Positions 26,579-34,778 of a stretch of 64,000 nucleotides of DNA are shown here, piece after piece (the first letter of the stretch is position 1; the number at the start of each line of letters is the position of its first letter). The translations under genes were made by a program, and so were the position numbers. Location of the stretch: assembly GCA_963749895.1 (NCBI GenBank), contig CAVVOG010000003.1, positions 1,116,001 through 1,180,000 on the forward strand. The letters run 5' to 3'. The notes beneath the pieces are model-generated. The model worked only from the letters and a program-made list of their open reading frames with translations. It made no database searches and had not been told where the DNA came from. This DNA is from AC-51 sp963749895 (GTDB lineage: Bacteria > Actinomycetota > UBA4738 > HRBIN12).

Positions 26579-27655
26579 TCAACGGGTCGACGCGACGATG
26601 CGGCCGCCTCCGAGCAGCTCGTCGCCCCGGTACACGACCGCGCTCTGCCCGGGAGCCACACCTCGCTGCGGGCTCCTGAACTCCACCCGGAACCCCCCCG
26701 GCTCCGGCGTCACGACGGCGGGGACGTCCTCGCCTCGGTAGCGGATCCGCACCAGCGCCTCGAAGGGTCCCTCGGCGGGCGGGCGACCCGCCACCCAGCT
26801 CGCGCGATCGGCCGTGAGCCCACGTCGGGAGAGCAACTCGCCGGGGCCGACCACGACGCGGTTCGCTGCCGGGTCGAGCTCCAGCACGTACACGGGGGAT
26901 CCGGCGGCCACGCCGAGCCCGCGGCGCTGTCCCACCGTGAACGCGAACGTCCCGTCGTGCGTCCCGACGACGCGGCCGTCCGGATCGACGACCTCCCCTC
27001 CCTCACGGACGAGCGCCGGAACCTGCGACCGGACGAACCGGCCCGCGTCGCCGCTCGGCGCGAAACACAGCTCCTGGGAGTCGGGTTTGCCAGCGACCGG
27101 GAGTCCGAAGCGCTCCGCGAGCCGGCGGGTCTCGGGCTTCGAGAGCCCCCCCACCGGGAACAGGGAGCGAGCGAGCTCCCGCTGCCCGAGCATGTGGAGC
27201 ATGTAGCTCTGATCCTTCCCCGGATCCGCACCCCGACGCAGGTGCCACACGCCGTCGTCACCGCGTTCGGTCCGGACGTAGTGGCCCGTCGCGACCCGAT
27301 CGATCCCGAGCTCGTCGGCCCGCCGGAGGAACGCCCCGAACTTGATCTCGCCGTTGCAGCGCGCACAGGGGTTCGGCGTCCGCCCGGCCCGGTGCTCCTG
27401 TACGAAGTCGTCGATCACCGCGTCGTCGAACGCCAGGGTCATGTCCGACACCTCGAACTCGAACCCGGCGATCCGCGCGACCTCGGCGGCGTCCGCCCGG
27501 GCGGCCGGGCCGCAGCACCCGTGCTCGACCCCCTCCAGGTGGACGAGCGACATGTGCGACCCGACCACCTGGTAGCCCTGCTCCTGCAGCAGGCAGGCGG
27601 CGACCGACGAGTCGACCCCGCCGGACATGGCCACGAGCACGGACCCCTTGGACAT
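26579..27655 (-). CDS. mnmA: tRNA-specific 2-thiouridylase
   Basis: A 358-residue MnmA, which adds sulfur to U34 of tRNA-Lys, -Glu and -Gln. SGGVDSS at residues 11-17 is the ATP pyrophosphatase loop, C97 in TPNPCARCNGEIKFG and C196 in SQELCFAPSGD are the catalytic pair, and FTVGQRRGLGV marks the start of the C-terminal domain. The ATG at 27655 is close to the divergent pabBC start (24 bases between). Start choice rests on the loop position and family alignment; sequence upstream reads through pabBC antisense. Confidence 0.95.
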   Translation of the reverse strand: MSKGSVLVAMSGGVDSSVAACLLQEQGYQVVGSHMSLVHLEGVEHGCCGPAARADAAEVARIAGFEFEVSDMTLAFDDAVIDDFVQEHRAGRTPNPCARCNGEIKFGAFLRRADELGIDRVATGHYVRTERGDDGVWHLRRGADPGKDQSYMLHMLGQRELARSLFPVGGLSKPETRRLAERFGLPVAGKPDSQELCFAPSGDAGRFVRSQVPALVREGGEVVDPDGRVVGTHDGTFAFTVGQRRGLGVAAGSPVYVLELDPAANRVVVGPGELLSRRGLTADRASWVAGRPPAEGPFEALVRIRYRGEDVPAVVTPEPGGFRVEFRSPQRGVAPGQSAVVYRGDELLGGGRIVASTR

Positions 27656-27667
27656 CGGGGTCCAGGC

Positions 27668-27673
27668 TACCCT
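27668..27673 (+). promoter_or_regulatory. -10 box of a probable leaderless pabBC transcript
   Basis: TACCCT, exactly six bases before the GTG start of pabBC, the same spacing as at the EamA transporter (20593) and murA (42394). No ribosome binding site lies between. Confidence 0.45.
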
Positions 27674-27679
27674 GGGCCG

Positions 27680-29458
27680 GTGATCGAGGCCCGTTTCGAC
27701 GACCTGACGGGCGCCGAGCCGAGCTTCCGTCTCGTGGAGCCGGTGGGCGTCCTCGAGGCCACCCGGACCGACGAGGTGCCGGGGGTCCTCGTGGCCGCCG
27801 AGGCCGCGGCCGCCCGTGGCCTGTGGGTCGCGGGATTCGTCGCGTACGAGGCCGCCCCCGGCCTGGACCCGACGCTGCGTGTCCGCGTACGGGGACCGGA
27901 CGACCCGTTCGCGGCGCTCCCGCTCGCCTGGTTCGCGATGTTCCAGGGGCGTCAGGAAACGGCGCTTCCAGAACCCCCCGCCGACTCCCCCCACCCTGAC
28001 GACGCCTGGCGACCATCCGTCGACCGGACAGCCTACGAGGCGGCGATCGCCCGGATCCACGAGCACATCGCAGCCGGCGACACGTACCAGGTGAACCACA
28101 CGTTGCGACTGCATGCACGGGTCGACGGCGACCCGCGAGGCCTGTACCGCGACCTCTGCTACGCGCAGCGAGGTGCCTACGGTGCCTACCTCGACCTCGG
28201 CCGCTACCGCGTGCTCTCGGCCAGCCCGGAGCTCTTCTTCCGGATCGACGGCGAGCGGATCGTGACGAAGCCGATGAAGGGCACCGCCCCGCGAGGTCGA
28301 TGGCTCGAGGAGGACGAGGCGATCCGCGAGCGGTTGCGCGGCTCGGTCAAGGACCTCGCCGAGAACGCGATGATCGTCGACCTCCTCCGCAACGATCTGA
28401 CGAGGGTCGCTCGGCCCGGAACTGTCGCGTGGACCGACGTGTTCGAGGCCGAGCGGTTCGAGACCGTGTGGCAGCTGACGTCGACCGTCTCGGCCCACCT
28501 GGCCCCGGGTGCCGGACTCGTCGATGTCTTTCGGGCGCTGTTCCCCTGCGGCTCGGTGACGGGCGCGCCGAAGGTCTCGACGATGGGCATCATCGCTGCG
28601 CTCGAGGACACGCCCCGGGGCGTGTACTGCGGCACGGTGGGATACCTGGCACCCGCCGGAGCAGCGGGTCCGCGAGCTCGGTTCAACGTCGCGATCCGCA
28701 CGGTGGTCCACGACGGGTCGTCCGCCGCCGCCGAGTACGGCGTCGGAGGCGGGATCACCTGGGACTCCCGCGCCGAGGCCGAGTACGACGAGGTCGTCGC
28801 GAAAGCGCGGGTCCTCACGGTGCGCCGGCCGCCGTTCCGGCTGCTCGAGACGCTCCGCCACGATCCGGGGACCGGCTTCGCGCGGCTCGAGGAGCACCTC
28901 GCCAGGCTCCGGACCTCGGCCGCCTACCACGGGTTCGCCTACGACGAGGTGGCCGTGGTCACCGCCCTCCGAAGGGAGGCGGAGCGATTCCCCGGGCGTC
29001 CCTGCAGGGTCCGGCTGCTCGTGGATCGGCGCGGCCGGGTGGACGCAGGCAGCGCGCCGTTGCCTGCGCCCGCGGACGAACCGGCGATCCTCGCGGTCGA
29101 CGCAGCTCACCCGGTCGATCCGCGCGACGCCTTCCTCTTCCACAAGACCACGATGCGTGACCGGTACGAGGCCGCATCCGCCCGGTATCCCGATGCTGAC
29201 GACGTGATCTTGGTGAACGACCGGGGTGAGGCGACCGAGACGACGATCGCGAACCTCGCCGTGCGCCTGGACGACCGGTGGTGGACCCCGCCGCTCGACG
29301 CTGGACTGCTCCCCGGCTGCGAACGAGCGGCGCTGCTGGCCGACGGGACGCTGGCCGAGCGGACGATCGTCGTCGACGAACTCCGGGGCGCCCAGGCGCT
29401 CGCGGTCGTGAACTCGGTGCGGGGGTGGCGCCCAGCGGTCCTGAGCGTCGAGACCTAG
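27680..29458 (+). CDS. pabB: Aminodeoxychorismate synthase component I fused to aminodeoxychorismate lyase
   Basis: A 592-residue fusion. Residues 1 to about 385 are the chorismate-binding PabB part: AAGDTYQVNHTLRL, FPCGSVTGAPKVSTM and EYGVGGGITWDSR are diagnostic. Residues from about 390 form a PabC-type class IV PLP lyase: FHKTTMRDRYEA carries the catalytic lysine and ATETTIANLAVRL and LLPGCERAALL the signature. One protein would thus turn chorismate plus ammonia into 4-aminobenzoate for folate, needing only the PabA glutaminase from elsewhere. The PabB N-terminal half is short, as in other fused versions. Confidence 0.93.
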   Translation: MIEARFDDLTGAEPSFRLVEPVGVLEATRTDEVPGVLVAAEAAAARGLWVAGFVAYEAAPGLDPTLRVRVRGPDDPFAALPLAWFAMFQGRQETALPEPPADSPHPDDAWRPSVDRTAYEAAIARIHEHIAAGDTYQVNHTLRLHARVDGDPRGLYRDLCYAQRGAYGAYLDLGRYRVLSASPELFFRIDGERIVTKPMKGTAPRGRWLEEDEAIRERLRGSVKDLAENAMIVDLLRNDLTRVARPGTVAWTDVFEAERFETVWQLTSTVSAHLAPGAGLVDVFRALFPCGSVTGAPKVSTMGIIAALEDTPRGVYCGTVGYLAPAGAAGPRARFNVAIRTVVHDGSSAAAEYGVGGGITWDSRAEAEYDEVVAKARVLTVRRPPFRLLETLRHDPGTGFARLEEHLARLRTSAAYHGFAYDEVAVVTALRREAERFPGRPCRVRLLVDRRGRVDAGSAPLPAPADEPAILAVDAAHPVDPRDAFLFHKTTMRDRYEAASARYPDADDVILVNDRGEATETTIANLAVRLDDRWWTPPLDAGLLPGCERAALLADGTLAERTIVVDELRGAQALAVVNSVRGWRPAVLSVET

Positions 29459-29688
29459 GGGCGATCGGGATCGGGTGCGTCGGCGGCGCGCTCGGTCGGG
29501 AACACGAACGGGCGCATCGAGGTCTCGTCGAGGGGGCAGGCGCAGATCGGACAGCGCGGCGGCTCCTCGTACACGAGCACCGGTCGCTCGCAGTAGGGGC
29601 ATGCGCCCATGCGCATCGGGGGAGGTTCGCTCAGGTCGTTCGGCATCTGTTGGCGACCCGCCTCGGGGGGAGCGGTCTCCCCAGGCAT
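29455..29688 (-). CDS. Small zinc-ribbon protein (77 aa)
   Basis: A 77-residue hydrophilic protein with two CPxC knuckles, GACPYCERPVLVYEEPPRCPICACPL, the layout of a rubredoxin-like zinc ribbon. The N-terminal third and the C-terminus are Pro- and Asp-rich and probably disordered. I chose the ATG at 29688; the ATG at residue 15 is an alternative and retains the ribbon. Its last bases overlap the end of pabBC on the other strand. Function unknown. Confidence 0.55.
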   Translation of the reverse strand: MPGETAPPEAGRQQMPNDLSEPPPMRMGACPYCERPVLVYEEPPRCPICACPLDETSMRPFVFPTERAADAPDPDRP

Positions 29689-29775
29689 CGGCACCGACCT
29701 GCAGGGGCTTGACCCGCCCCTTCGTCCCTCGCCCTTCGACGTGCGCTCCACCGGAAGACGTCCCCCAGACACGGA

Positions 29776-29803
29776 GGAGGCCCTCCCGTTCGGGAGAGCC
29801 TCC
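29776..29803 (-). terminator. Hairpin terminator after the 66-aa gene
   Basis: GGAGG-CC-CTCCCG-TT-CGGGAG-AG-CCTCC forms an 11-bp interrupted stem about 30 bases past the stop at 29834 on the minus strand. It lacks a U-tract but is the only strong hairpin in the gap between the two small genes. Confidence 0.55.
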
Positions 29804-29833
29804 GGGCTCCGATGGTGGGTGCGGTAGGGCCGG

Positions 29834-30034
29834 TCAGGCCGCCGTGCGGCTCTTCCGCTTGCCGCGCGGGATGTACGCGTGGACCGGCTCGTGCTGCCAG
29901 CAGAACTTCCACTTGTTGTAGACGGAGAGCTTCGTCTCGCATCCGGGCTCGGCGCACACGCGGCCCGATGAATACGTCCGGTTCGCCTTCGGAAGCGTGC
30001 GGACGGTCGCCCCCCTGAACCTGTCTTCCGTCAT
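29834..30034 (-). CDS. Small Cys/His hypothetical protein (66 aa)
   Basis: A 66-residue basic protein with CAEPGC and FCWQHEP spaced to form a zinc-finger-like Cys3His site, ending in the very basic tail PRGKRKSRTAA. The ATG at 30034 has AAAGGA eight bases upstream, which decides it over an in-frame upstream ATG that lacks a ribosome site. A hairpin follows the stop. The pattern is that of small actinobacterial proteins of unknown role; nucleic-acid binding is a guess from the charge. The 167 bases upstream hold no other gene I can support. Confidence 0.65.
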   Translation of the reverse strand: MTEDRFRGATVRTLPKANRTYSSGRVCAEPGCETKLSVYNKWKFCWQHEPVHAYIPRGKRKSRTAA

Positions 30035-30201
30035 CGTGGTGATCCTTTCCCCCCAGGGCCACGTGCGAGTGGGTCGTTCGGCCCTTTTCACCCTCTTCGA
30101 ACGAGATGCCGCAGCGGTTCATTCCGTGACCCCCCGCTGCATAGGTTCCGTCTCGGGTCAGGCAGGAACGCTACGCGCCGCAGGTGACGCGGTCGTGGCG
30201 C

Positions 30202-30696
30202 TCAGGCGTCGCCCAGGCGACCGGAGACGTCGTCGATCGGCGCGACCAGCTGCACCACGCGCGGGCTGAAGCCCAGGGACTCCCAGAACCCCATCGCCCC
30301 CCGGTTCGGCCCGAAGGTCTGCAGCGTCACCCACCCGAGCTCCTGCTCACGGGCGAACCGGAGCGCCTCGCCGACCAGGAGCCGACCGATCCCCTCGCGT
30401 CGTCGGTCACGTCGGACGACGACCCCGGAGATCTCGAGGGCTCGTTCGTCGGAGAACCGTGATGGCGTCGTCGTCTCACCGAAGGCCATCCCCACGGGTT
30501 CCCCTCCGTCCTCGGCGACGACGACGACCACGTCGTGCCGCGTCAGGGCTTGGCGGTACTTGACCGTGACCTCGTCGGCGATCCCCGGGCGGGGGGTGAA
30601 CAGGCGCCAGTCCCGCTGGAGACCGTCGAGCTCCTCGAACAAGGCCAGCAGCGCGGGGAGGTCGTCGGGACGGGCCCGTCGGACCCGGACCGTCAC
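30202..30696 (-). CDS. GNAT-family N-acetyltransferase
   Basis: A 164-residue acetyltransferase. VRRARPDDLPALLALFEEL is the N-terminal helix region, ISGVVVRRDRRREGIGRLLVGEAL the acetyl-CoA loop (motif A, R/QxxGxG/A form) and GPNRGAMGFWESLGF the motif B end. The acceptor is unknown. The GTG start at 30696 overlaps the enoyl-CoA hydratase stop (GTGA), so they are coupled. Confidence 0.88.
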   Translation of the reverse strand: MTVRVRRARPDDLPALLALFEELDGLQRDWRLFTPRPGIADEVTVKYRQALTRHDVVVVVAEDGGEPVGMAFGETTTPSRFSDERALEISGVVVRRDRRREGIGRLLVGEALRFAREQELGWVTLQTFGPNRGAMGFWESLGFSPRVVQLVAPIDDVSGRLGDA

Positions 30697-31472
30697 GCCG
30701 GGTCGCCCCCGAACCGAGGGGGTCGCTTCTCCAGGAAGGCCTGCATGCCCTCGCGCTGATCGGGGGTGCCGAACAGGTCCAGGAACCGCTCACGCTCGTC
30801 GCGGATCCCGTCCGGGCCGGGCATGCGCACCGCAGCGCGGAGCGCCGCCTTCGCCGCCGCGAGGGCGTCCCGGGGGCCTCGGGCGAAGGCCCGCGCGTCG
30901 GCGACCGCCGCGTCGAGCACATCGTCGGGCGGCAGCGCCTTCTCGGCCAACCCGATCCGCAGGGCCTCCTGGGCATCCACCTGACGCCCCGTGTACACAA
31001 GCTCGCGGGTGCGTCCCAGGCCGATCAGGGGCACGAGCCGCTGGGTTCCGCCCGCCCCCGGGATCACGCCGATCCGGATCTCGGGTTGCCCGAGCTTCGC
31101 GTCCTCGGCGACGTACCGCAGGTCACAGGCGATCGCGACCTCGCACCCACCCCCGAGCGCGTAGCCGTTCACCGCGGCGATCGAGACCTTCGGGAGCGCC
31201 TCCAGCAGGTCGCAGGCGCCTCCGAGCGCATCGACCTGCGGGCGGACCTCCTGAGGTCCCCACCCCGCCATGTCCGTGATGTCGGCGCCGGCTGCGAAGA
31301 TCCTGCGGCCCCCCCACACGACGATCGCCCCGACGTCGTCGCGCTCGCCCGCCTCATGCAGGGCATCTTGGAGTTCCTCGCCCATCCGCAGATCGAACGC
31401 GTTCGCGGGCGGGCGGTCGAGCCGGATCACCCCGACCCCGTCGTCGACCTCCAGGTGAACGTGCTCCCCCAT
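30693..31472 (-). CDS. Enoyl-CoA hydratase/isomerase-family protein
   Basis: A 259-residue crotonase-fold enzyme. FAAGADITDMAG is the first oxyanion-hole block, ALGGGCEVAIACDLRYVAEDA the second, and GQPEIRIGVIPGAGGTQRL carries the catalytic Glu pair region. It most likely hydrates trans-2-enoyl-CoA in fatty acid oxidation. The ATG at 31472 has TAGGCT eight bases upstream; the first three bases of this box are the TAG stop of the preceding gene. Coupled downstream to the GNAT gene. Confidence 0.92.
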   Translation of the reverse strand: MGEHVHLEVDDGVGVIRLDRPPANAFDLRMGEELQDALHEAGERDDVGAIVVWGGRRIFAAGADITDMAGWGPQEVRPQVDALGGACDLLEALPKVSIAAVNGYALGGGCEVAIACDLRYVAEDAKLGQPEIRIGVIPGAGGTQRLVPLIGLGRTRELVYTGRQVDAQEALRIGLAEKALPPDDVLDAAVADARAFARGPRDALAAAKAALRAAVRMPGPDGIRDERERFLDLFGTPDQREGMQAFLEKRPPRFGGDPA

Positions 31473-31483
31473 ACCGCCGGAGC

Positions 31484-32377
31484 CTACTGCGCGTCGGGGA
31501 GATCGAGGCTCGCCGCGGCTTCGAGCGTGATGCGCAGGCCGTCGAGCAGCGGCGTGCGAGCGACCCCGAACGCCTCAGCCGCGTCGGGCGCATCGGCACG
31601 GCTGGGCATCCCCAACCACGACGCCGCGACCGCGTCGATCCGAACACCGAGCATCGCGCTCAGCGCTTCGGCCGCCGCCTGCCCGTCGGCGTGGACCGGA
31701 GCGACGCCGTCCCCGCGGAGCAGCTCGCAGAACCCATCGCCGGTCAGGACCTGCGGCCCCTCCAGTCCCCAGGTCCCGGAGACCTCGTCCGCAGCGTCGT
31801 CGATCGCCGCGACCACCGCGCCGAGATCATCGGCGTAGACCGGCGCGACCTCCTGCGTGCCGGGCCCCGCGACGAAGGGGGGCTGTCCGAGAGCCCCTTC
31901 GACCGCCGCGGTGAACCACAGCCCCCCCAGCCCGAACACGTGCGAGGCCCGCACGATCGCGTGCTGCAGACCGGAGGCCCGGATCGCCTCTTCGGCCAGC
32001 CCCTTGGCCCGGAGGAAGGGCTGGGTCGCCTCAGGATCGGCGCCCGGCACGGACATGAACACGAACCGGGTCACGCCCGCCTCCCTCGCCGCCTCCAGCG
32101 CCCGGAGGGTCGACCCGTGGTTCGCACGGAAGAGCTCGTCGGCATCGGGTTGGTTCGGTCCGCCCACCAGATGCACGAGCGTGTGACATCGCCCGAGGAG
32201 CTCCTCCACGCCGTCGACCGGATCGCTTCCGCGGACCGAGACCTTCGCGCCGAGGCCGCGGAGGAGGTCGGCTGCCTCCGGGCGGCGGACCGTGGCGCGG
32301 ACCTCATCGCGTGCGAGGAGCGCGTTCACCACCGCCCGACCGACGACACCCGAGGCGCCCGTGACCATGACCGTCAT
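31484..32377 (-). CDS. NAD(P)-binding epimerase-like protein (NmrA/atypical SDR)
   Basis: A 297-residue Rossmann-fold protein: MVTGASGVVGRAVVNALL is the glycine motif, TLVHLVGGPNQPDADELF and RFVFMSVPGADPEATQPF follow, without a YxxxK active site in the normal place, which fits the NmrA/complex I 39-kDa-like group. It may be a sensor, hydroxysteroid-like or quinone-linked reductase. The ATG at 32377 has TAGGCT at seven bases and diverges from the Fur-family gene across 65 bases. Confidence 0.82.
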   Translation of the reverse strand: MTVMVTGASGVVGRAVVNALLARDEVRATVRRPEAADLLRGLGAKVSVRGSDPVDGVEELLGRCHTLVHLVGGPNQPDADELFRANHGSTLRALEAAREAGVTRFVFMSVPGADPEATQPFLRAKGLAEEAIRASGLQHAIVRASHVFGLGGLWFTAAVEGALGQPPFVAGPGTQEVAPVYADDLGAVVAAIDDAADEVSGTWGLEGPQVLTGDGFCELLRGDGVAPVHADGQAAAEALSAMLGVRIDAVAASWLGMPSRADAPDAAEAFGVARTPLLDGLRITLEAAASLDLPDAQ

Positions 32378-32408
32378 GGCTGGCAGCCTACCCGTCGACC
32401 GGGAGGTC

Positions 32409-32420
32409 TTGCACCTGCAA
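32409..32420. promoter_or_regulatory. Nur/Fur-type operator TTGC-N4-GCAA before the Fur-family gene
   Basis: TTGCACCTGCAA is a 12-bp inverted repeat with TTGC/GCAA arms, nine bases upstream of the TAAACT -10 box (32429-32434) of the Fur-family gene and thus overlapping its -35 region. The same TTGC-N4-GCAA arrangement occurs in front of cbiM (35535-35546). The described Streptomyces Nur box also uses TTGC/GCAA half-sites. Inference: autoregulation by the adjacent regulator. Confidence 0.5.
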
Positions 32421-32442
32421 CACGCTGCTAAACTCGCAGCTC

Positions 32443-32883
32443 GTGGAGCGCGGAGCGATCGAGTTCGCCGACGTGATGGACCTGCTGAAGGAGCGGGGCC
32501 TGCGGATGACGCCCCAACGTCGCGCGATCGTGTCCGAAGTGATGCGGACGCAGGGTCACATCGCCCCCGCTGAGATCAGCCGCACGATCCAGGGCGAGAT
32601 GCCGGGTGTGAACGCCTCGACGATCTACCGGACGCTCGCGCTCCTGGAAGAGGTCGGCGTCCTGCAGCACTCGCACCTCGAGAGCGGCGCCGAGTACCAC
32701 AAGACCGACGAGGCCCAGCACGTCCACCTCTCCTGCCACCGCTGCGGTCGCGACGACGCCCTGTCGCTGGAGGAGGCCGAGAGCCTCGGTCAGCTGATCC
32801 ACCGCCATCACGGGTTCGTGGCGGACCTGACGCACTTCGCGATCACCGGCCTGTGCGCCGATTGCGCCGCCGCCGCGTCGTAG
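32443..32883 (+). CDS. Fur-family metalloregulator (possibly nickel/cobalt-responsive)
   Basis: A 146-residue Fur-superfamily repressor. The winged helix includes LRMTPQRRAIVSEVM and NASTIYRTLALLEEVGVL; the dimerisation half has HVHLSCHRCGRDD and the C-terminal GLCADC, giving the two CxxC pairs of the structural zinc site. The GTG at 32443 has TAAACT eight bases upstream. It converges on the cbiMQO transporter genes, ending four bases before cbiO's end, and a matching palindrome occurs before both promoters, so a nickel or cobalt uptake regulator of the Nur kind is more likely than iron Fur or zinc Zur. Confidence 0.9.
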   Translation: MERGAIEFADVMDLLKERGLRMTPQRRAIVSEVMRTQGHIAPAEISRTIQGEMPGVNASTIYRTLALLEEVGVLQHSHLESGAEYHKTDEAQHVHLSCHRCGRDDALSLEEAESLGQLIHRHHGFVADLTHFAITGLCADCAAAAS

Positions 32884-32887
32884 ATCG

Positions 32888-33643
32888 CTACCTGCCGGCG
32901 AGATCGACCGCCGACGGGAAGAACCCGAACGGCAGCTCCAATCGGTTCGCCTTCATCAGTGCGTCGTCGGCCAGGACGTCGCGGGTCGTGCCGTCGGCGA
33001 CGATCTTCCCGGCGTTCAGGACCAGCGACCGTGGGCACAGCTCGAGCGCGTAGGGCAGGTCGTGCGTGACCATCAGCATCGTGATCTCGAGCGACCGCAG
33101 GATGTCGGCGAGCTCCCGCCGACCGGCCGGGTCGAGGTTCGACGACGGTTCGTCGAGCACGATGATCGCGGGCTCCATCACGAGCACGGTCGCGACGGCC
33201 ACCCGTCGGCGTTGACCGAACGAGAGGTGGTGCGGCGGGCGGTCGGCGAACGCCTCCATGCCGACCGCCGTCAACGCCTCCATCACCCGGTGCTCCAACT
33301 CGTCGCCCTTCACGCCGAGGTTCGCGGGGCCGAACCCGACGTCCTCCCGCACGCTGGGCATGAACAGCTGGTCATCGGGGTCCTGGAACACGATCCCCAC
33401 CCGCCGCCGGATCTCCCGGAGGTTCTCCTTCGTCGCCGGCAGTCCGCCGACGCGGACCTCGCCGTGCTGTGCGGGATGGATCGCGTTCAGGTGCAGGACG
33501 AGGGTCGTCTTGCCCGCACCGTTGGGGCCGAGCAGGGCCACCCGCTCCCCACGCTCGATCGTCAGATCCACGCCGAACAACGCCTGCGTCCCGTCCGGGT
33601 AGGCGAACGCCAGCTCACGGACCTCGAGGGCGGCGTCGGTCAC
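32888..33643 (-). CDS. cbiO: Cobalt/nickel ECF transporter ATP-binding protein
   Basis: A 251-residue ABC ATPase. Walker A is GPNGAGKTT, the Q-loop FQDPDDQLFMPSV is typical of CbiO, the signature is LSFGQRRRVAVA and Walker B VLDEPSSNLDP. It drives the energy-coupling factor transporter formed with CbiQ and CbiM. The GTG at 33643 overlaps the cbiQ stop by four bases. The end is four bases from the convergent Fur-family gene. Confidence 0.94.
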   Translation of the reverse strand: MTDAALEVRELAFAYPDGTQALFGVDLTIERGERVALLGPNGAGKTTLVLHLNAIHPAQHGEVRVGGLPATKENLREIRRRVGIVFQDPDDQLFMPSVREDVGFGPANLGVKGDELEHRVMEALTAVGMEAFADRPPHHLSFGQRRRVAVATVLVMEPAIIVLDEPSSNLDPAGRRELADILRSLEITMLMVTHDLPYALELCPRSLVLNAGKIVADGTTRDVLADDALMKANRLELPFGFFPSAVDLAGR

Positions 33644-34404
33644 CGGAGCCCCCAGGCCGTCAGGCACACGACGAGCGCGACCGCCGGGACCGCGAGCGCC
33701 ACGACCCACATCCCCCGCGTGGCGGCGACCATCCCGAACGACGGCATGTCCCCGGTGAACCCGCGGGAGAGCATCGCCAGGTAGACCCGCTCGCCGCGCT
33801 CGTAGGACCGGATGAACAGCGCACCCGCCGACGCGGCGACGGCCTTCGCCTGCCAGATCCACCTCGGGTCGTACCCGCGTGAGACCCGCGCGACCCGCAT
33901 CCGCTTCATGTCGTCGGCGATCACGTCCATGTACCGGATCATGAACGATGCGATCGAGGTGAACGCCTTCGGCAGGTGGAGCCGGTCGAACCCCTTGAGC
34001 AGCTCGGCCATCGTGGTCGTCGACGCGATCACGATGCTGGCAGCGACACCGAGCGTCCCCTTGATCAGGATGTTCCAGGCGCCCCACAGACCCTCGGAGC
34101 TGACCGACACCCCGAGCACCTCGATCCGCTCCCCCTCGGCGATGAACGGCAGCAGGAGCGCGAAGGCGACGAACGGGATCTCGATCGCCAGGCGCTTCAG
34201 CACGAACCCGAACGGCAGCTCCGCCTGCCAGATCACGACGGCGAGGATCACGGCGTACACGACGAAGGCCCAGATCGCCTCGCGGGGCGTGGCGACGACG
34301 ACGAACACGAACAGCAGCTGGGCCGCCAGCTTGCACTCGGGCGCGAGGTGATGAACCCGGCTGTGGCCGTGGAAGTACAGGGCGTGCGCGTGGGGACCCG
34401 TCAT
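33640..34404 (-). CDS. cbiQ: Cobalt/nickel ECF transporter transmembrane subunit T
   Basis: A 254-residue membrane protein with about six helices. The coupling motifs ARVSRGYDPRWIWQ and ERVYLAMLSRGFTGD are the two Ala-Arg-Gly-type helices that contact the ATPase. HLAPECKLAAQLLFVF is a typical CbiQ opening. It couples ATP hydrolysis by CbiO to the metal-binding CbiM. The ATG at 34404 overlaps the end of the PDGLE gene, and its stop overlaps cbiO. Confidence 0.92.
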   Translation of the reverse strand: MTGPHAHALYFHGHSRVHHLAPECKLAAQLLFVFVVVATPREAIWAFVVYAVILAVVIWQAELPFGFVLKRLAIEIPFVAFALLLPFIAEGERIEVLGVSVSSEGLWGAWNILIKGTLGVAASIVIASTTTMAELLKGFDRLHLPKAFTSIASFMIRYMDVIADDMKRMRVARVSRGYDPRWIWQAKAVAASAGALFIRSYERGERVYLAMLSRGFTGDMPSFGMVAATRGMWVVALAVPAVALVVCLTAWGLR

Positions 34405-34778
34405 GTGGCCGCGGCGGCGCCTCCGGCGCGTCGTTTCCTCTCGGCCTGCACCCGGATCAGCCCGAAGACGATCATCGCCGCGCCGAACGTGACGACGACG
34501 CCGATGAGTCCTGACAGTCCGGTGGACAGGCCCTCGTCCTCGACCCCCTCGACGCCGTAGTCGGCGAGCGGGCCGTCGCCCAGCGTGTGATCCTCGGCCG
34601 AGTCGGCGAACCCCTGGTCGACCGAGACCTTCTCGAGCCCATCCGGCGAGCTCGAGGCCATCGGGCTCACGAAGAACGCGAGCCCGAGCGTCACGAGCAA
34701 GCCACCGACCACGAACAGCAGCAGGTTCTTGCGGTCCTTCCGGACGTTCGGTCCGCCGGTGGGCATCGGGTCGCTCAC
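34401..34778 (-). CDS. PDGLE-domain protein (CbiN-like component)
   Basis: A 125-residue protein with two membrane segments, LLLFVVGGLLVTLGLAFFV and LIGVVVTFGAAMIVFGL, flanking an extracytoplasmic loop with SSPDGLEKVSVDQGF, the PDGLE motif. Such proteins replace or fuse with CbiN/NikN in nickel/cobalt transporters and are needed for metal loading of the M subunit. The GTG at 34778 overlaps the cbiM stop, and its stop overlaps cbiQ, so all four transporter genes are coupled. Confidence 0.86.
   Translation of the reverse strand: MSDPMPTGGPNVRKDRKNLLLFVVGGLLVTLGLAFFVSPMASSSPDGLEKVSVDQGFADSAEDHTLGDGPLADYGVEGVEDEGLSTGLSGLIGVVVTFGAAMIVFGLIRVQAERKRRAGGAAAAT

Noticed and set aside
27656..29602. N-terminal extension of mnmA by about 650 residues
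   Set aside because: It runs antisense through pabBC and has no similarity; the MnmA loop begins right after the ATG at 27655.
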